Source of the DNA: Sphingobacterium lumbrici
GTDB taxonomy: Bacteria > Bacteroidota > Bacteroidia > Sphingobacteriales > Sphingobacteriaceae
Direction of reading: 5' to 3'
Assembly (NCBI RefSeq): GCF_006476045.1
Contig: NZ_SRZY01000011.1
Span: forward strand, 124,001-188,000
Length of the DNA: 64,000 bases
Part shown: one piece after another, positions 1 through 7,422 of the stretch
Layout of the letters: each line of letters opens with the position of its first letter
How positions within the stretch are numbered: position 1 is the stretch's first letter
Notes under the pieces: model-generated
Told to the model about the DNA's origin: nothing
Seen by the model: only the letters and a program-made list of their open reading frames with translations
Databases searched by the model: none
Position numbers and translations under genes: made by a program

Positions 1-786
1 GAATGCCTGTGTGCTCATGCAAATAAGAGGCTGACCGTCTCTGGAATGTACCTCTAAGATATTACCTGCGAAGTGATCTAGTTGATCTTTAGAGATGGCA
101 ATAATGGTCTTATTGGTTTCTTCAAAATACTTTTGAAGCATTTTCCGATACTCTGTACTAGGAATACTATCCCAACAAATGACACAAAAATTGGTTCCTA
201 CAGAGAGCATGACATTAGTATGATAGATGGGAAGCATTTTGCCATCCACATTATGCAGCGCTTCAAAAATTACGGGACGATATCCGATCTCTTCACAAAA
301 TAGCTCTACCAATTGAGAATGAGCTCTTTCTGATAAGGAGCAATAAGCGATTTTATGGACTCTATCTAATACCAGTACACCGGTGCCTTCCATATACCGT
401 CCAATTTCTTCATAGATTGAATAGTCCTTTATTTTTTCGAAGCCGATACCCGCCTCGCGGAGTGCACCCAAATAATTTAGATTTCGTTCTTCCCTTCGAT
501 TTGGAGCAAACATAGGATATAGAATAGCAGTCTCTCCCTGATGAAATGAAATTACGTTATTAGGAAAAATACAATCAGGGGTATCCAGATTTGTATCATT
601 TTCTACGACGATTGTACGAATTCCGTGTGTTTTTAATAAGTTGATAAAGTTGTTAAACTCTGCTAATGCGAGTTCTTGCACGTTCATCTGTTTTCCTTCT
701 TGCTGAAAATGATTATTCACAGCCGTTTCTTCATTGCGCCTGAAGGCAGAGGGTCTTACCAGTAAAATGGTGTCAGTGGTTTGCAT
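1..786 (-). CDS. ctlX: CtlX-type amidinotransferase / citrulline utilization hydrolase (3' end cut by window)
   Basis: The 262 visible codons start at an ATG and run off the left edge without a stop. The protein opens with TILLVRPSAFRRNEET and carries PDCIFPNN, YMEGTGVLVLD and YHTNVMLSVG, the Asp, Glu-Gly-Thr-Gly and His signatures of the CtlX branch of the guanidino-group-modifying (arginine deiminase/amidinotransferase) superfamily. The catalytic Cys lies beyond the window. Family members hydrolyse or transfer guanidino or ureido groups and are linked to citrulline or arginine use. The upstream hydrolase gene ends in TGA one base before this ATG, so the two are almost certainly co-translated. 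The family assignment is firm; the exact substrate is inferred. Confidence 0.85.
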   Translation of the reverse strand, partial: MQTTDTILLVRPSAFRRNEETAVNNHFQQEGKQMNVQELALAEFNNFINLLKTHGIRTIVVENDTNLDTPDCIFPNNVISFHQGETAILYPMFAPNRREERNLNYLGALREAGIGFEKIKDYSIYEEIGRYMEGTGVLVLDRVHKIAYCSLSERAHSQLVELFCEEIGYRPVIFEALHNVDGKMLPIYHTNVMLSVGTNFCVICWDSIPSTEYRKMLQKYFEETNKTIIAISKDQLDHFAGNILEVHSRDGQPLICMSTQAF

Positions 787-787
787 A

Positions 788-1702
788 TCAATCTCGTGTT
801 AAAGGTAGTGTGGAGCAACGGAGTAATCCTTCTTGTTTGCCAATTTCGTGGTATGGGATTTCCTCTACAATAAATGACTGTTGTCGAAGCCAAGAGTTAA
901 GGCGTGTAAATCTCTTTTCAGAAACAATAATCTCCGGACTAATAGAGAACACATTTGAATACATTTGATACATTTCATCAGCTGTAATTTGGAATAAATT
1001 TTCGATCCCGAATAGATCTACAATCTTATTGTATTCGGTTTCTTCCCGGAACCCATCTTTGAAGATAATTGCATGATGTGTCCCGACTGGTTGAAAACAA
1101 CAGTCCAAATGTAAAGCATTGGCTCTGGCATCGGTCATAGATTTGATCAGATTAAATTCGAGCACCTTTTTGTTAGGGAATAAATTTCTGATAAAATCTA
1201 CACCATGTATATTCGTTCGTGCAGTATTGTATTGGGTGTAGTCTTTTCCTCTGTAGGTACCGATAAAAATGTAATCATTCCATAAGATTACATCCCCACC
1301 TTCAATATGGACTTCTTCCGGTGGAACAATGAATTTTTCCGAATCCATTTGACGGACAATATATTGAATCGCATTCCATTCTTCCGCCCGATCGGGAAGA
1401 ATATTAGCTTTAATAAAGTAGTCATCTATTACAAAGCCGATATCACGTGTAAAGATTTGGTTCAGGTTTGGGATTAGCTCAGGGTGATAGACTTGGACTC
1501 CGTATCGTTGTAGTACTTCGGCGAAAGTTTCAAGCTCATATATCATATCGCTTTCGGTAGGGTAGGTGCCTGCACGGATGTGTTCTAATGATTTTGGATC
1601 ATACGCCTCTTCCTCTTTAGGAACATGGCCATTACTTTTTGCTATTCCCAATACTACGGCTCTCAATCTACCGGTCTCGTTTTTCACATTTAGTTTTAGC
1701 AT
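788..1702 (-). CDS. Arginine deiminase / dimethylargininase-family hydrolase
   Basis: This 304-residue cytosolic protein has the full guanidino-modifying fold signature: FTRDIGFVID near residue 85, HIEGGDVI (Glu-Gly-Gly-Asp) near 133, LHLDCCFQPVG (substrate His/Asp) near 200, and a C-terminal catalytic Cys in LLRCSTLPLTRD. Relatives include dimethylarginine dimethylaminohydrolase and arginine deiminase, which release citrulline from arginine-type substrates. It heads a two-gene unit with ctlX, its TGA lying one base before the ctlX ATG, which supports a joint role in arginine/citrulline metabolism. Which guanidino compound it uses cannot be read from the sequence. Confidence 0.82.
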   Translation of the reverse strand: MLKLNVKNETGRLRAVVLGIAKSNGHVPKEEEAYDPKSLEHIRAGTYPTESDMIYELETFAEVLQRYGVQVYHPELIPNLNQIFTRDIGFVIDDYFIKANILPDRAEEWNAIQYIVRQMDSEKFIVPPEEVHIEGGDVILWNDYIFIGTYRGKDYTQYNTARTNIHGVDFIRNLFPNKKVLEFNLIKSMTDARANALHLDCCFQPVGTHHAIIFKDGFREETEYNKIVDLFGIENLFQITADEMYQMYSNVFSISPEIIVSEKRFTRLNSWLRQQSFIVEEIPYHEIGKQEGLLRCSTLPLTRD

Positions 1703-1928
1703 AAAAATACTATAAAAGGTCTTTTTGCGAAGTTAGGAAACATAATCTGAATCAAATAGGTCTCCGAAATTATTACGAATCTTTACGAAATAAATGATAA
1801 ATATTGCAAGAATGTTTTCTTCAGCAGGCCTTATTTTATAAAAAAGCTAAGAATTCAGGGTAGATTTAGAAATTGTTTTAATTCGTGAAGCCGTAAAGTG
1901 TACGAATCTTCGACTTTACAGTTATTTT

Positions 1929-2753
1929 CTACAAGAATTTTTTGAAAATGGAATACAATATCTTCAGATCTTCCTCGTTTAGGTTGGCTGTTGTCGTATC
2001 TTTTTGAATATAGTGTGTTTTGAATGCTTTAATCGCGGCATCCAGGTTTTTGACATCGTAACCAATAATACGTAGTGCCAACCGGGGGTCGAAGCCGATA
2101 GGAGGAACTTCCAAATAGTCATCGTACCAAAAACCAAACCCCTTTTCGGCCAACGTTTTCCAGGGGAAACGTGAGGGGTCATTTTTGCGCGTAGGGGCAT
2201 AATCCATGTGGCCTATAAAATTAGCTTGGGGGATCTTGTAAGCATCTTTTAAATAGGTTAATAATTGAACCAAAGCGTTGATCTGTATCTCTGGCCAGGG
2301 ATCGGTGGTTCCGTTGTTGTCCAATTCTATACCGATTGATGAGGAATTCAAATCGGTATCGTTGCCCCATTTTCCCAATCCGGCATGGTGTCCACGGTAA
2401 TAATCGTTAACCATTTGTACAATTTTTCCATCCCTTCCAATGACATAGTGCGAACTTACACCCGCTCTTTCACTGTGGAAGGTTTTTACCGTCTGTTCCA
2501 ATGAATTTTGGGCAGTGTGGTGTATCATGACATAATTGGGTTTACGTACACCAAAATTAATAGATGCAATCCATTCTTTATCTGCGGCATTAATTTTTTC
2601 CAGTTGTCCTGTTACCGGACTTTCTTTATACGCTTCAGCAAATTGTTTTGCTTTCTTTTTATATACTTTCTCGGTAGCGGCATATTTTCCTCCTCCACAT
2701 GAAGAAAAGATAAGTAATGCTGTGATGGCAGATAGAATGGAATGTGCTTTCAT
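1929..2753 (-). CDS. N-acetylmuramoyl-L-alanine amidase, AmpD/PGRP type, lipoprotein
   Basis: The 274-residue protein starts with a lipoprotein signal ending in LLIFSSC, so it should be acylated at that Cys and exported. An amidase_2 domain follows: MIHHTAQNS (first zinc His), HYVIGRDGKIVQMVND, HHAG, SIGIELDNNG, and FIGHMDYAPTRKNDP with the remaining zinc His and the catalytic region. Such enzymes cut the amide between MurNAc and L-Ala in peptidoglycan. A close paralogue lies at 38058-38987. The gene is transcribed away from rlmN, and TAnnTTTG ends 4 nt before its ATG, so the mRNA may be leaderless. Confidence 0.9.
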   Translation of the reverse strand: MKAHSILSAITALLIFSSCGGGKYAATEKVYKKKAKQFAEAYKESPVTGQLEKINAADKEWIASINFGVRKPNYVMIHHTAQNSLEQTVKTFHSERAGVSSHYVIGRDGKIVQMVNDYYRGHHAGLGKWGNDTDLNSSSIGIELDNNGTTDPWPEIQINALVQLLTYLKDAYKIPQANFIGHMDYAPTRKNDPSRFPWKTLAEKGFGFWYDDYLEVPPIGFDPRLALRIIGYDVKNLDAAIKAFKTHYIQKDTTTANLNEEDLKILYSIFKKFL

Positions 2754-2757
2754 ATCG

Positions 2758-2765
2758 CAAATATA
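2758..2765 (-). promoter_or_regulatory. -7 element (TATATTTG) of amidase gene, abutting the ATG
   Basis: On the minus strand TATATTTG matches the Bacteroidota -7 consensus TAnnTTTG exactly. Its last G is 5 nt from the A of the amidase ATG at 2753. Transcription normally starts about 3-5 nt after this element, so the transcript would begin at or next to the start codon. Confidence 0.6.
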
Positions 2766-2859
2766 TTGAGTGTCAGGGATATTCTTGTTTGTTAATATAA
2801 TATTTGTGTAAATCTATAGTGCGATAGGGAGATAATAGGACTGCTAATAAAATTTGCTG

Positions 2860-2867
2860 TATCTTTG
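2860..2867 (+). promoter_or_regulatory. -7 element (TATCTTTG) of rlmN, abutting a GTG start
   Basis: This is an exact TAnnTTTG match ending 5 nt before the GTG at 2872. It has the same geometry as the divergent amidase promoter about 100 bp away. It supports GTG 2872 as the rlmN start, because an upstream start would lie within or before the promoter. Confidence 0.6.
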
Positions 2868-2871
2868 TCAC

Positions 2872-3927
2872 GTGGCAGAGAAAACTAAGTTAGTGGATAT
2901 CAGAAGTCTTTCATTGGATCAATTGAAAGAAAAACTTACCGAAATGGGTGAGCAGGCATTTCGTGCAAAGCAAATTTATGAATGGATCTGGCAGAAATCA
3001 GCAACTGATTTTGATCAAATGAGTAATTTGAGTAAGTCGCTTCGCGAAAAGTTGAAAGCTGGTTTTACGATTAATTTTGTTGCTGTTAAAGCATCGCAGA
3101 TTAGTGCAGACCGAACGATAAAAAGTAGCTTTTCACTTTATGATGGCAACATTATTGAGGGCGTGTTGATTCCGACTCCGGAGCGTATGACGGCATGTGT
3201 GAGTTCACAAGTGGGCTGTAGCCTTACCTGCAAATTTTGTGCTACAGGGTATATGGATCGTAAGCGTAACCTCAATGCCGACGAAATTTATGATCAGGTT
3301 GTCCTGATCAGTAAACAAGCCGAAGAAAAATACGGACTCCCGCTTACAAATATTGTATATATGGGAATGGGAGAGCCTCTCTTGAATTATTCAAACATGA
3401 TGAAGTCCGTTGAGCGTATAACAGCGGAAGACGGTTTGAATATGGCAGCTAAACGTATAACGGTTTCTACTGCCGGTATTGCCAAGATGATTAAAAAGCT
3501 AGGTGATGATGAAGTGAGATTTAATCTAGCGCTTTCTTTACATGCTGCAAATGATGAAAAGCGCAATGAAATCATGCCCATCAACGAGCAAAATACGCTT
3601 CAATCACTTGCCGAAGCCCTTAAATATTACTACGCTAAAACTAAAAATCCGGTTACTTTCGAATATATCGTATTTCACAATTTTAACGACGAACTGCAAG
3701 ATGCTAAAGAATTAGCTCGTTTTTGTAGACATGTACCTTGCAAAGTCAATATTATAGAATACAATCCAATCGCGCTTGCGGATTTTATCAACGCGGAAGC
3801 CGACAAAATCGAGCAGTTTGCAACTTATTTGCGTAGTCAGGGCATTATTACCAATGTACGTCGTAGTCGGGGTAAAGATATCGATGCCGCATGTGGTCAA
3901 TTGGCGATAAAAGAAAAGCTTTCATGA
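2872..3927 (+). CDS. rlmN: 23S rRNA (adenine-C2)-methyltransferase RlmN, GTG start
   Basis: RlmN is a radical-SAM enzyme that makes 2-methyladenosine at 23S rRNA A2503 and tRNA A37. The 351-residue protein has the CSLTCKFCATG cluster (Cys 116, 120 and 123 bind the 4Fe-4S cluster), the SAM-binding YMGMGEPLLNY, SLHAANDEKRNEIMP, and a C-terminal AACGQLA Cys that forms the methyl-transfer intermediate. The frame stays open further upstream but has no ATG there. GTG at 2872 gives the expected N-terminus (AEKTKLVDIRSLSLDQLKEK) and sits 4 nt after TATCTTTG, so I chose it. The length is normal for the family. Confidence 0.95.
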   Translation: MAEKTKLVDIRSLSLDQLKEKLTEMGEQAFRAKQIYEWIWQKSATDFDQMSNLSKSLREKLKAGFTINFVAVKASQISADRTIKSSFSLYDGNIIEGVLIPTPERMTACVSSQVGCSLTCKFCATGYMDRKRNLNADEIYDQVVLISKQAEEKYGLPLTNIVYMGMGEPLLNYSNMMKSVERITAEDGLNMAAKRITVSTAGIAKMIKKLGDDEVRFNLALSLHAANDEKRNEIMPINEQNTLQSLAEALKYYYAKTKNPVTFEYIVFHNFNDELQDAKELARFCRHVPCKVNIIEYNPIALADFINAEADKIEQFATYLRSQGIITNVRRSRGKDIDAACGQLAIKEKLS

Positions 3928-4050
3928 TTCCATTGAATCATCAACAGTTATGAAAGTTCTTGGTGGCGATTGGAGACAGATACTTTTAGAAAAAAGCAGC
4001 AACAGCATAATAATTTATTATTATCTTTAACCAACTAATCAGTTAAAGAG

Positions 4051-4740
4051 GTGATAATTCGTCAATATTTTCAGGATTTGGTACACTTGCTTTTCCCGAG
4101 TATATGTGTAGGATGTGAGGTTTCCCTTTTCTCACACGAAGAGTTGCTGTGTACAGAATGTTTATATCATCTTCCTTTTACTGATTTTCATCTGGACATT
4201 GACAATGCGACGGCCCGTCAGTTGTGGGGCAAACTAGACGTTCAATTTGCTATATCTATGTTATATCTATCTAAGTCTTCTCGTGTAGAAAAAATCTTGT
4301 ATAATTTAAAATACGGAAGCCAACCGGAAGTAGGCTATTATTTAGGTAAAATGTATGCGCGGAAATTGTCGCAGGTTCCCGATATGGAACAGGTCGATTT
4401 AATTTTACCGGTTCCATTGCATCGCTCAAAATTGCGGAAAAGGGGGTATAATCAATCCAGCTATTTAGCAAAAGGTCTAGCCGAAGGACTGGAAAAAGAA
4501 TGGTCAGATACATTGTTGTTACGATCAAAGGCAACAGTAAGTCAAACGAAAAAGAATCGATCGGATCGATACGATAATGTGGAGAATATATTTTACATCC
4601 GAGATCAGGGAATGGTTAAAGACAAACATATTTTGATTGTCGATGATGTATTGACTACAGGGGCCACCATTTCATCTCTAGGAAATGTGTTGATAGATGC
4701 AGGAGCGAAAGTAAGTGTGGCGACTATAGCCCGAGCTTAG
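4051..4740 (+). CDS. comF: ComF-family phosphoribosyltransferase-like protein
   Basis: The 229-residue protein has an N-terminal zinc-finger-like pair (CVGC, then CTEC about 20 residues later) followed by a PRTase fold: VDLILPVPLHRSKLRKRGYNQ and the PRPP loop ILIVDDVLTTGATI near residue 190. ComF proteins take part in DNA uptake in naturally competent bacteria and may use the PRTase fold on nucleotides; the reaction is not established. The start is GTG, directly preceded by AAAGAG. It is read in the same direction as rlmN with a 123-bp gap. Confidence 0.85.
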   Translation: MIIRQYFQDLVHLLFPSICVGCEVSLFSHEELLCTECLYHLPFTDFHLDIDNATARQLWGKLDVQFAISMLYLSKSSRVEKILYNLKYGSQPEVGYYLGKMYARKLSQVPDMEQVDLILPVPLHRSKLRKRGYNQSSYLAKGLAEGLEKEWSDTLLLRSKATVSQTKKNRSDRYDNVENIFYIRDQGMVKDKHILIVDDVLTTGATISSLGNVLIDAGAKVSVATIARA

Positions 4741-4742
4741 CC

Positions 4743-4862
4743 CTATCTCCTTTTTCCGGTTGGGGACGGGCAATCACAGTCTTTTTTTAAAATGCCACAG
4801 GACTGCATGCTTGTTGTTATCAGCAAGGATGCGATCAGCCAGATAATGTATTTTTTTTGCAT
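4743..4862 (-). CDS. 39-residue lipoprotein, translationally coupled to vanZ
   Basis: This small gene is easily missed. Its ATG overlaps the TAA stop of the vanZ-like gene (TAATG), implying translational coupling. The product starts MQKKYIIWLIASLLITTSMQ and then SC, a hydrophobic signal ending in a lipobox-like MQSC. Only about 20 residues follow, rich in Cys, Lys and Pro (KKDCDCPSP). It is probably a tiny outer- or inner-membrane lipoprotein of unknown role. The coupled start and lipobox support it; no homology can be shown from here. Confidence 0.6.
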   Translation of the reverse strand: MQKKYIIWLIASLLITTSMQSCGILKKDCDCPSPTGKRR

Positions 4863-5239
4863 TATAATTCTCTTTTTTGATAGCACAAAATATACGCAAA
4901 CGTCCCCATTCCTATACCTACCACATCCGCAAATATGTCCCACCAATCGGAAGTACGGCTTGGAGAAAAGTACAATTGAGCACCTTCGGTTATGAACGCA
5001 AATATAACTGTACTTATCAAGACTTTAAAAATAGTTATCCATTTGTAGGCTCTCCTTTTGGATTTAATGATAGACCCCCGGTATAACAGGACAGCCAAGA
5101 CAAAGAATGTACCACAGTGTGCCAATTTGTCGAAACCTTCAAAAAGGGGTATTCCTACTTCATTGGAAGGCATTATCATAAGCACAAGCATAATAAGCGC
5201 CCAAAGTATAGCCCAAAAGTAATTTATAATATATCTCAT
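4862..5239 (-). CDS. VanZ-like small membrane protein
   Basis: The 125-residue protein has four hydrophobic helices and the VanZ-type pattern FDKLAHCGTFFVLAVLLY followed by FITEGAQLYFSPSRTSDWWD near residue 88, matching the conserved His and the E-x-x-Q...R-x-x-D-x-x-D core. VanZ was named for low-level teicoplanin resistance; most members have no proven function. The gene is divergent from padR and ends inside the start codon of the small lipoprotein gene. Confidence 0.8.
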   Translation of the reverse strand: MRYIINYFWAILWALIMLVLMIMPSNEVGIPLFEGFDKLAHCGTFFVLAVLLYRGSIIKSKRRAYKWITIFKVLISTVIFAFITEGAQLYFSPSRTSDWWDIFADVVGIGMGTFAYILCYQKREL

Positions 5240-5375
5240 GATGCTCTAAATGTCGTGTTAATCTTTGAATTACAGAAAGTAAATTTGAAAAATTATTTAT
5301 CTAATTATCAGATGTTTGTGTTGTTTTATGTCAAAAATATAGTACTATGTATTGCAAAGTACTTGTTAAAGGATA

Positions 5376-5383
5376 TATCTTTG
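5376..5383 (+). promoter_or_regulatory. -7 element (TATCTTTG) of the padR operon
   Basis: This exact TAnnTTTG match ends 8 nt before the padR ATG. An ATTG lies 21 bp upstream as a partial -33 element. The predicted 5' leader is only a few bases long. Confidence 0.55.
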
Positions 5384-5390
5384 TATTATT

Positions 5391-5723
5391 ATGATAGCAG
5401 AAAATACACAAACCCAAATGCGAAAGGGGATACTGGAATACTGTATTCTTTCCATTATCTCTAGGGGTGAAATATACGCTTCGGATATTATTGGCGAGCT
5501 TAAAAAGGCGGAGCTTTTAGTAGTTGAAGGAACACTATATCCATTATTGACTCGCCTTAAGAACAATGGTCTGTTGAGTTACAGTTGGAAGGAGTCTACA
5601 TCCGGCCCTCCCCGCAAGTACTATCAGATCACTGTTGAAGGTACCGACGTATTGAGAAAACTAGATATCACCTGGAAAGAATTAGTTTACGCAGTAGAGA
5701 CAGCATTATCCGGACAAAAATAA
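5391..5723 (+). CDS. PadR-family transcriptional regulator
   Basis: The 110-residue protein is a winged-helix regulator of the short PadR type: RKGILEYCILSIISRGEIYASDIIGEL (helix-turn-helix), LLVVEGTLYPLLTRLKNNGLL (recognition helix), and a wing with SGPPRKYYQITVEG. In Bacteroidota this type commonly precedes a PspC-domain membrane protein, as here, where the next gene begins 36 bp downstream. The pair probably forms an envelope-stress or membrane-homeostasis unit. Autoregulation is likely but not shown by a visible operator. Confidence 0.88.
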   Translation: MIAENTQTQMRKGILEYCILSIISRGEIYASDIIGELKKAELLVVEGTLYPLLTRLKNNGLLSYSWKESTSGPPRKYYQITVEGTDVLRKLDITWKELVYAVETALSGQK

Positions 5724-5758
5724 TACACATAAACAACCCAGCTATAACAATAAAAATC

Positions 5759-7390
5759 ATGAATAAGACCATCATCATAAATATCAACAGCATTGTTTTT
5801 CACATCGAAGAAGATGCTTATGAGACCTTACGCGGCTATATGATCGATATTAAGAGGCATTTTAGCCAATCTGCAGATAGTGGAGAAATATTGCTTGACA
5901 TTGAGAATCGGATTGCTGAAATGTTCAGTGAGCGTATTCAGTCGGGAAGAAAAGAAGTGATCAATAAAGACGATGTTTCCGAAGTTATTGCGCAGATGGG
6001 ACGGGTGAGTGACTTTGAAGAAGCATCTGAAGAAGAAGAAATCGGGCAACAATCTTTTCATCAACAACAGGCTTCAAGCGGAGAAGAACATAAACCTTTC
6101 CAAGCGGGAAAGAAACTAATGCGTGATCCGGAAGATACGACAATCGGCGGTGTTTGTAGCGGTTTAGGGCATTATTTTGGTGTTCAGCCGAAGTGGATGC
6201 GCGCATTCTTTATTCTATTCGTTTTGATTGGCGGATCTGGAGTACTACTTTATATCGTATTGTGGGCAGTGATGCCGGTAGCTTCTACGCGTGCAGATAG
6301 AATGGCAATGCGGGGGGAAGCACCCAATTTGCAAAATTTCAAAAAGAATTTTGAAGAAGAGATGGATGGTATCCGGGAAAATTTTTCGGGTGCAAACGCG
6401 CATTTTAGTAGGGGGTTGCGCACAATCGGAACAGGTTTCGGAGAGATTTTCAAATTCATCGGAAAGGCACTTGCAGCGTGTATGCTTGTGTTCACCGGAG
6501 CTAGTATTTTTGGCTTATTTTTCTTTTTTGTCGCTTGTACATTAGCCATCATGGGCTATCAGGAAGCAATCTATTTTCCGCCATTGGAGATATTAGAACC
6601 GGGACAGGCGTTTTTTGCATTGTTAGCAGGTTCCCTCGCCATAGCACTACCTTTTATAGCGTTATTTTACATTTTAGTACGGATCTTATTTAAGATCAGA
6701 CCCATGAATAATTACCTTTCTTTGGGTATGTGGGCGACTTGGATAGTATCTATTATCGTGGTGATATTCTATTGTGTCATAGGTGCGCGAGATTTTAGGG
6801 AAGATAGTATCATCAAAGTGGATAGGCCACTTAAGGCACAGCCTGTTTATTCGTTTTTGGAAAAAGATGTGCGGGTGATCGAAGCCTCTTCATCTGCAGA
6901 TGGTAAAACCAAATACAATATTCAGGTAGATGGAGAAAGTTTGCACAATCTGTTGCGTTCGGATATTGAAATTCGTTTTGAGTCATTGGATTCTTTGGAA
7001 AAGCCCTTTATACAATATCATTATAAAGCGAAGGGGAAATCGTATCAATTGGCGGCCGAACGTGCCTCAAAAATAAATTATCAAGCCGAACAGGTAGATA
7101 ATAAAGTAATCTTTAACAGTCATTTTGCACTGGGTGCCGATGATTTGTACAGGGGTCAGAGTGTGAGCGTGGTTGTATATCTACCTGTGGGATCTAAAGT
7201 AGATATTGACAGATCTTTGAAGGGTAAAATTAGAGAAATTGCTTATTACAATTGCTACGATAATTACGACGAAGAATTAAAAATAAAACAAACAGAATGG
7301 ATAATGACAAAATCTGGTTTGATCTGTGCTATACCTGAAAAAGTAGAAGTAGAAAAAAAAGAAGAAGAGGATGCAATGGCATCGGAATAA
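5759..7390 (+). CDS. PspC-domain membrane protein
   Basis: The 543-residue protein has three parts. The N-terminus (1-90) is soluble, begins MNKTIIININSIVFHIEEDA and resembles the dimer-like N-domain common in Bacteroidota PspC proteins. A PspC domain at about 118-178 contains RDPEDTTIGGVCSGLGHYFG and a transmembrane helix ending in LYIVLWAVMP. Three or four further membrane helices lie between 235 and 345, followed by a soluble C-terminal domain. PspC-type proteins sense or respond to membrane damage. It follows padR directly and precedes an outer-membrane barrel gene by 32 bp, suggesting one operon. Confidence 0.85.
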   Translation: MNKTIIININSIVFHIEEDAYETLRGYMIDIKRHFSQSADSGEILLDIENRIAEMFSERIQSGRKEVINKDDVSEVIAQMGRVSDFEEASEEEEIGQQSFHQQQASSGEEHKPFQAGKKLMRDPEDTTIGGVCSGLGHYFGVQPKWMRAFFILFVLIGGSGVLLYIVLWAVMPVASTRADRMAMRGEAPNLQNFKKNFEEEMDGIRENFSGANAHFSRGLRTIGTGFGEIFKFIGKALAACMLVFTGASIFGLFFFFVACTLAIMGYQEAIYFPPLEILEPGQAFFALLAGSLAIALPFIALFYILVRILFKIRPMNNYLSLGMWATWIVSIIVVIFYCVIGARDFREDSIIKVDRPLKAQPVYSFLEKDVRVIEASSSADGKTKYNIQVDGESLHNLLRSDIEIRFESLDSLEKPFIQYHYKAKGKSYQLAAERASKINYQAEQVDNKVIFNSHFALGADDLYRGQSVSVVVYLPVGSKVDIDRSLKGKIREIAYYNCYDNYDEELKIKQTEWIMTKSGLICAIPEKVEVEKKEEEDAMASE

Positions 7391-7422
7391 TTTGCGTCTA
7401 AGAGATAACATTCATATACATA

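Noticed and set aside
1893..1919. Hairpin GTAAAGT/ACTTTAC as terminator of the amidase gene
   Set aside because: The stem is only 7 bp with no T run on the minus strand, too weak to call.
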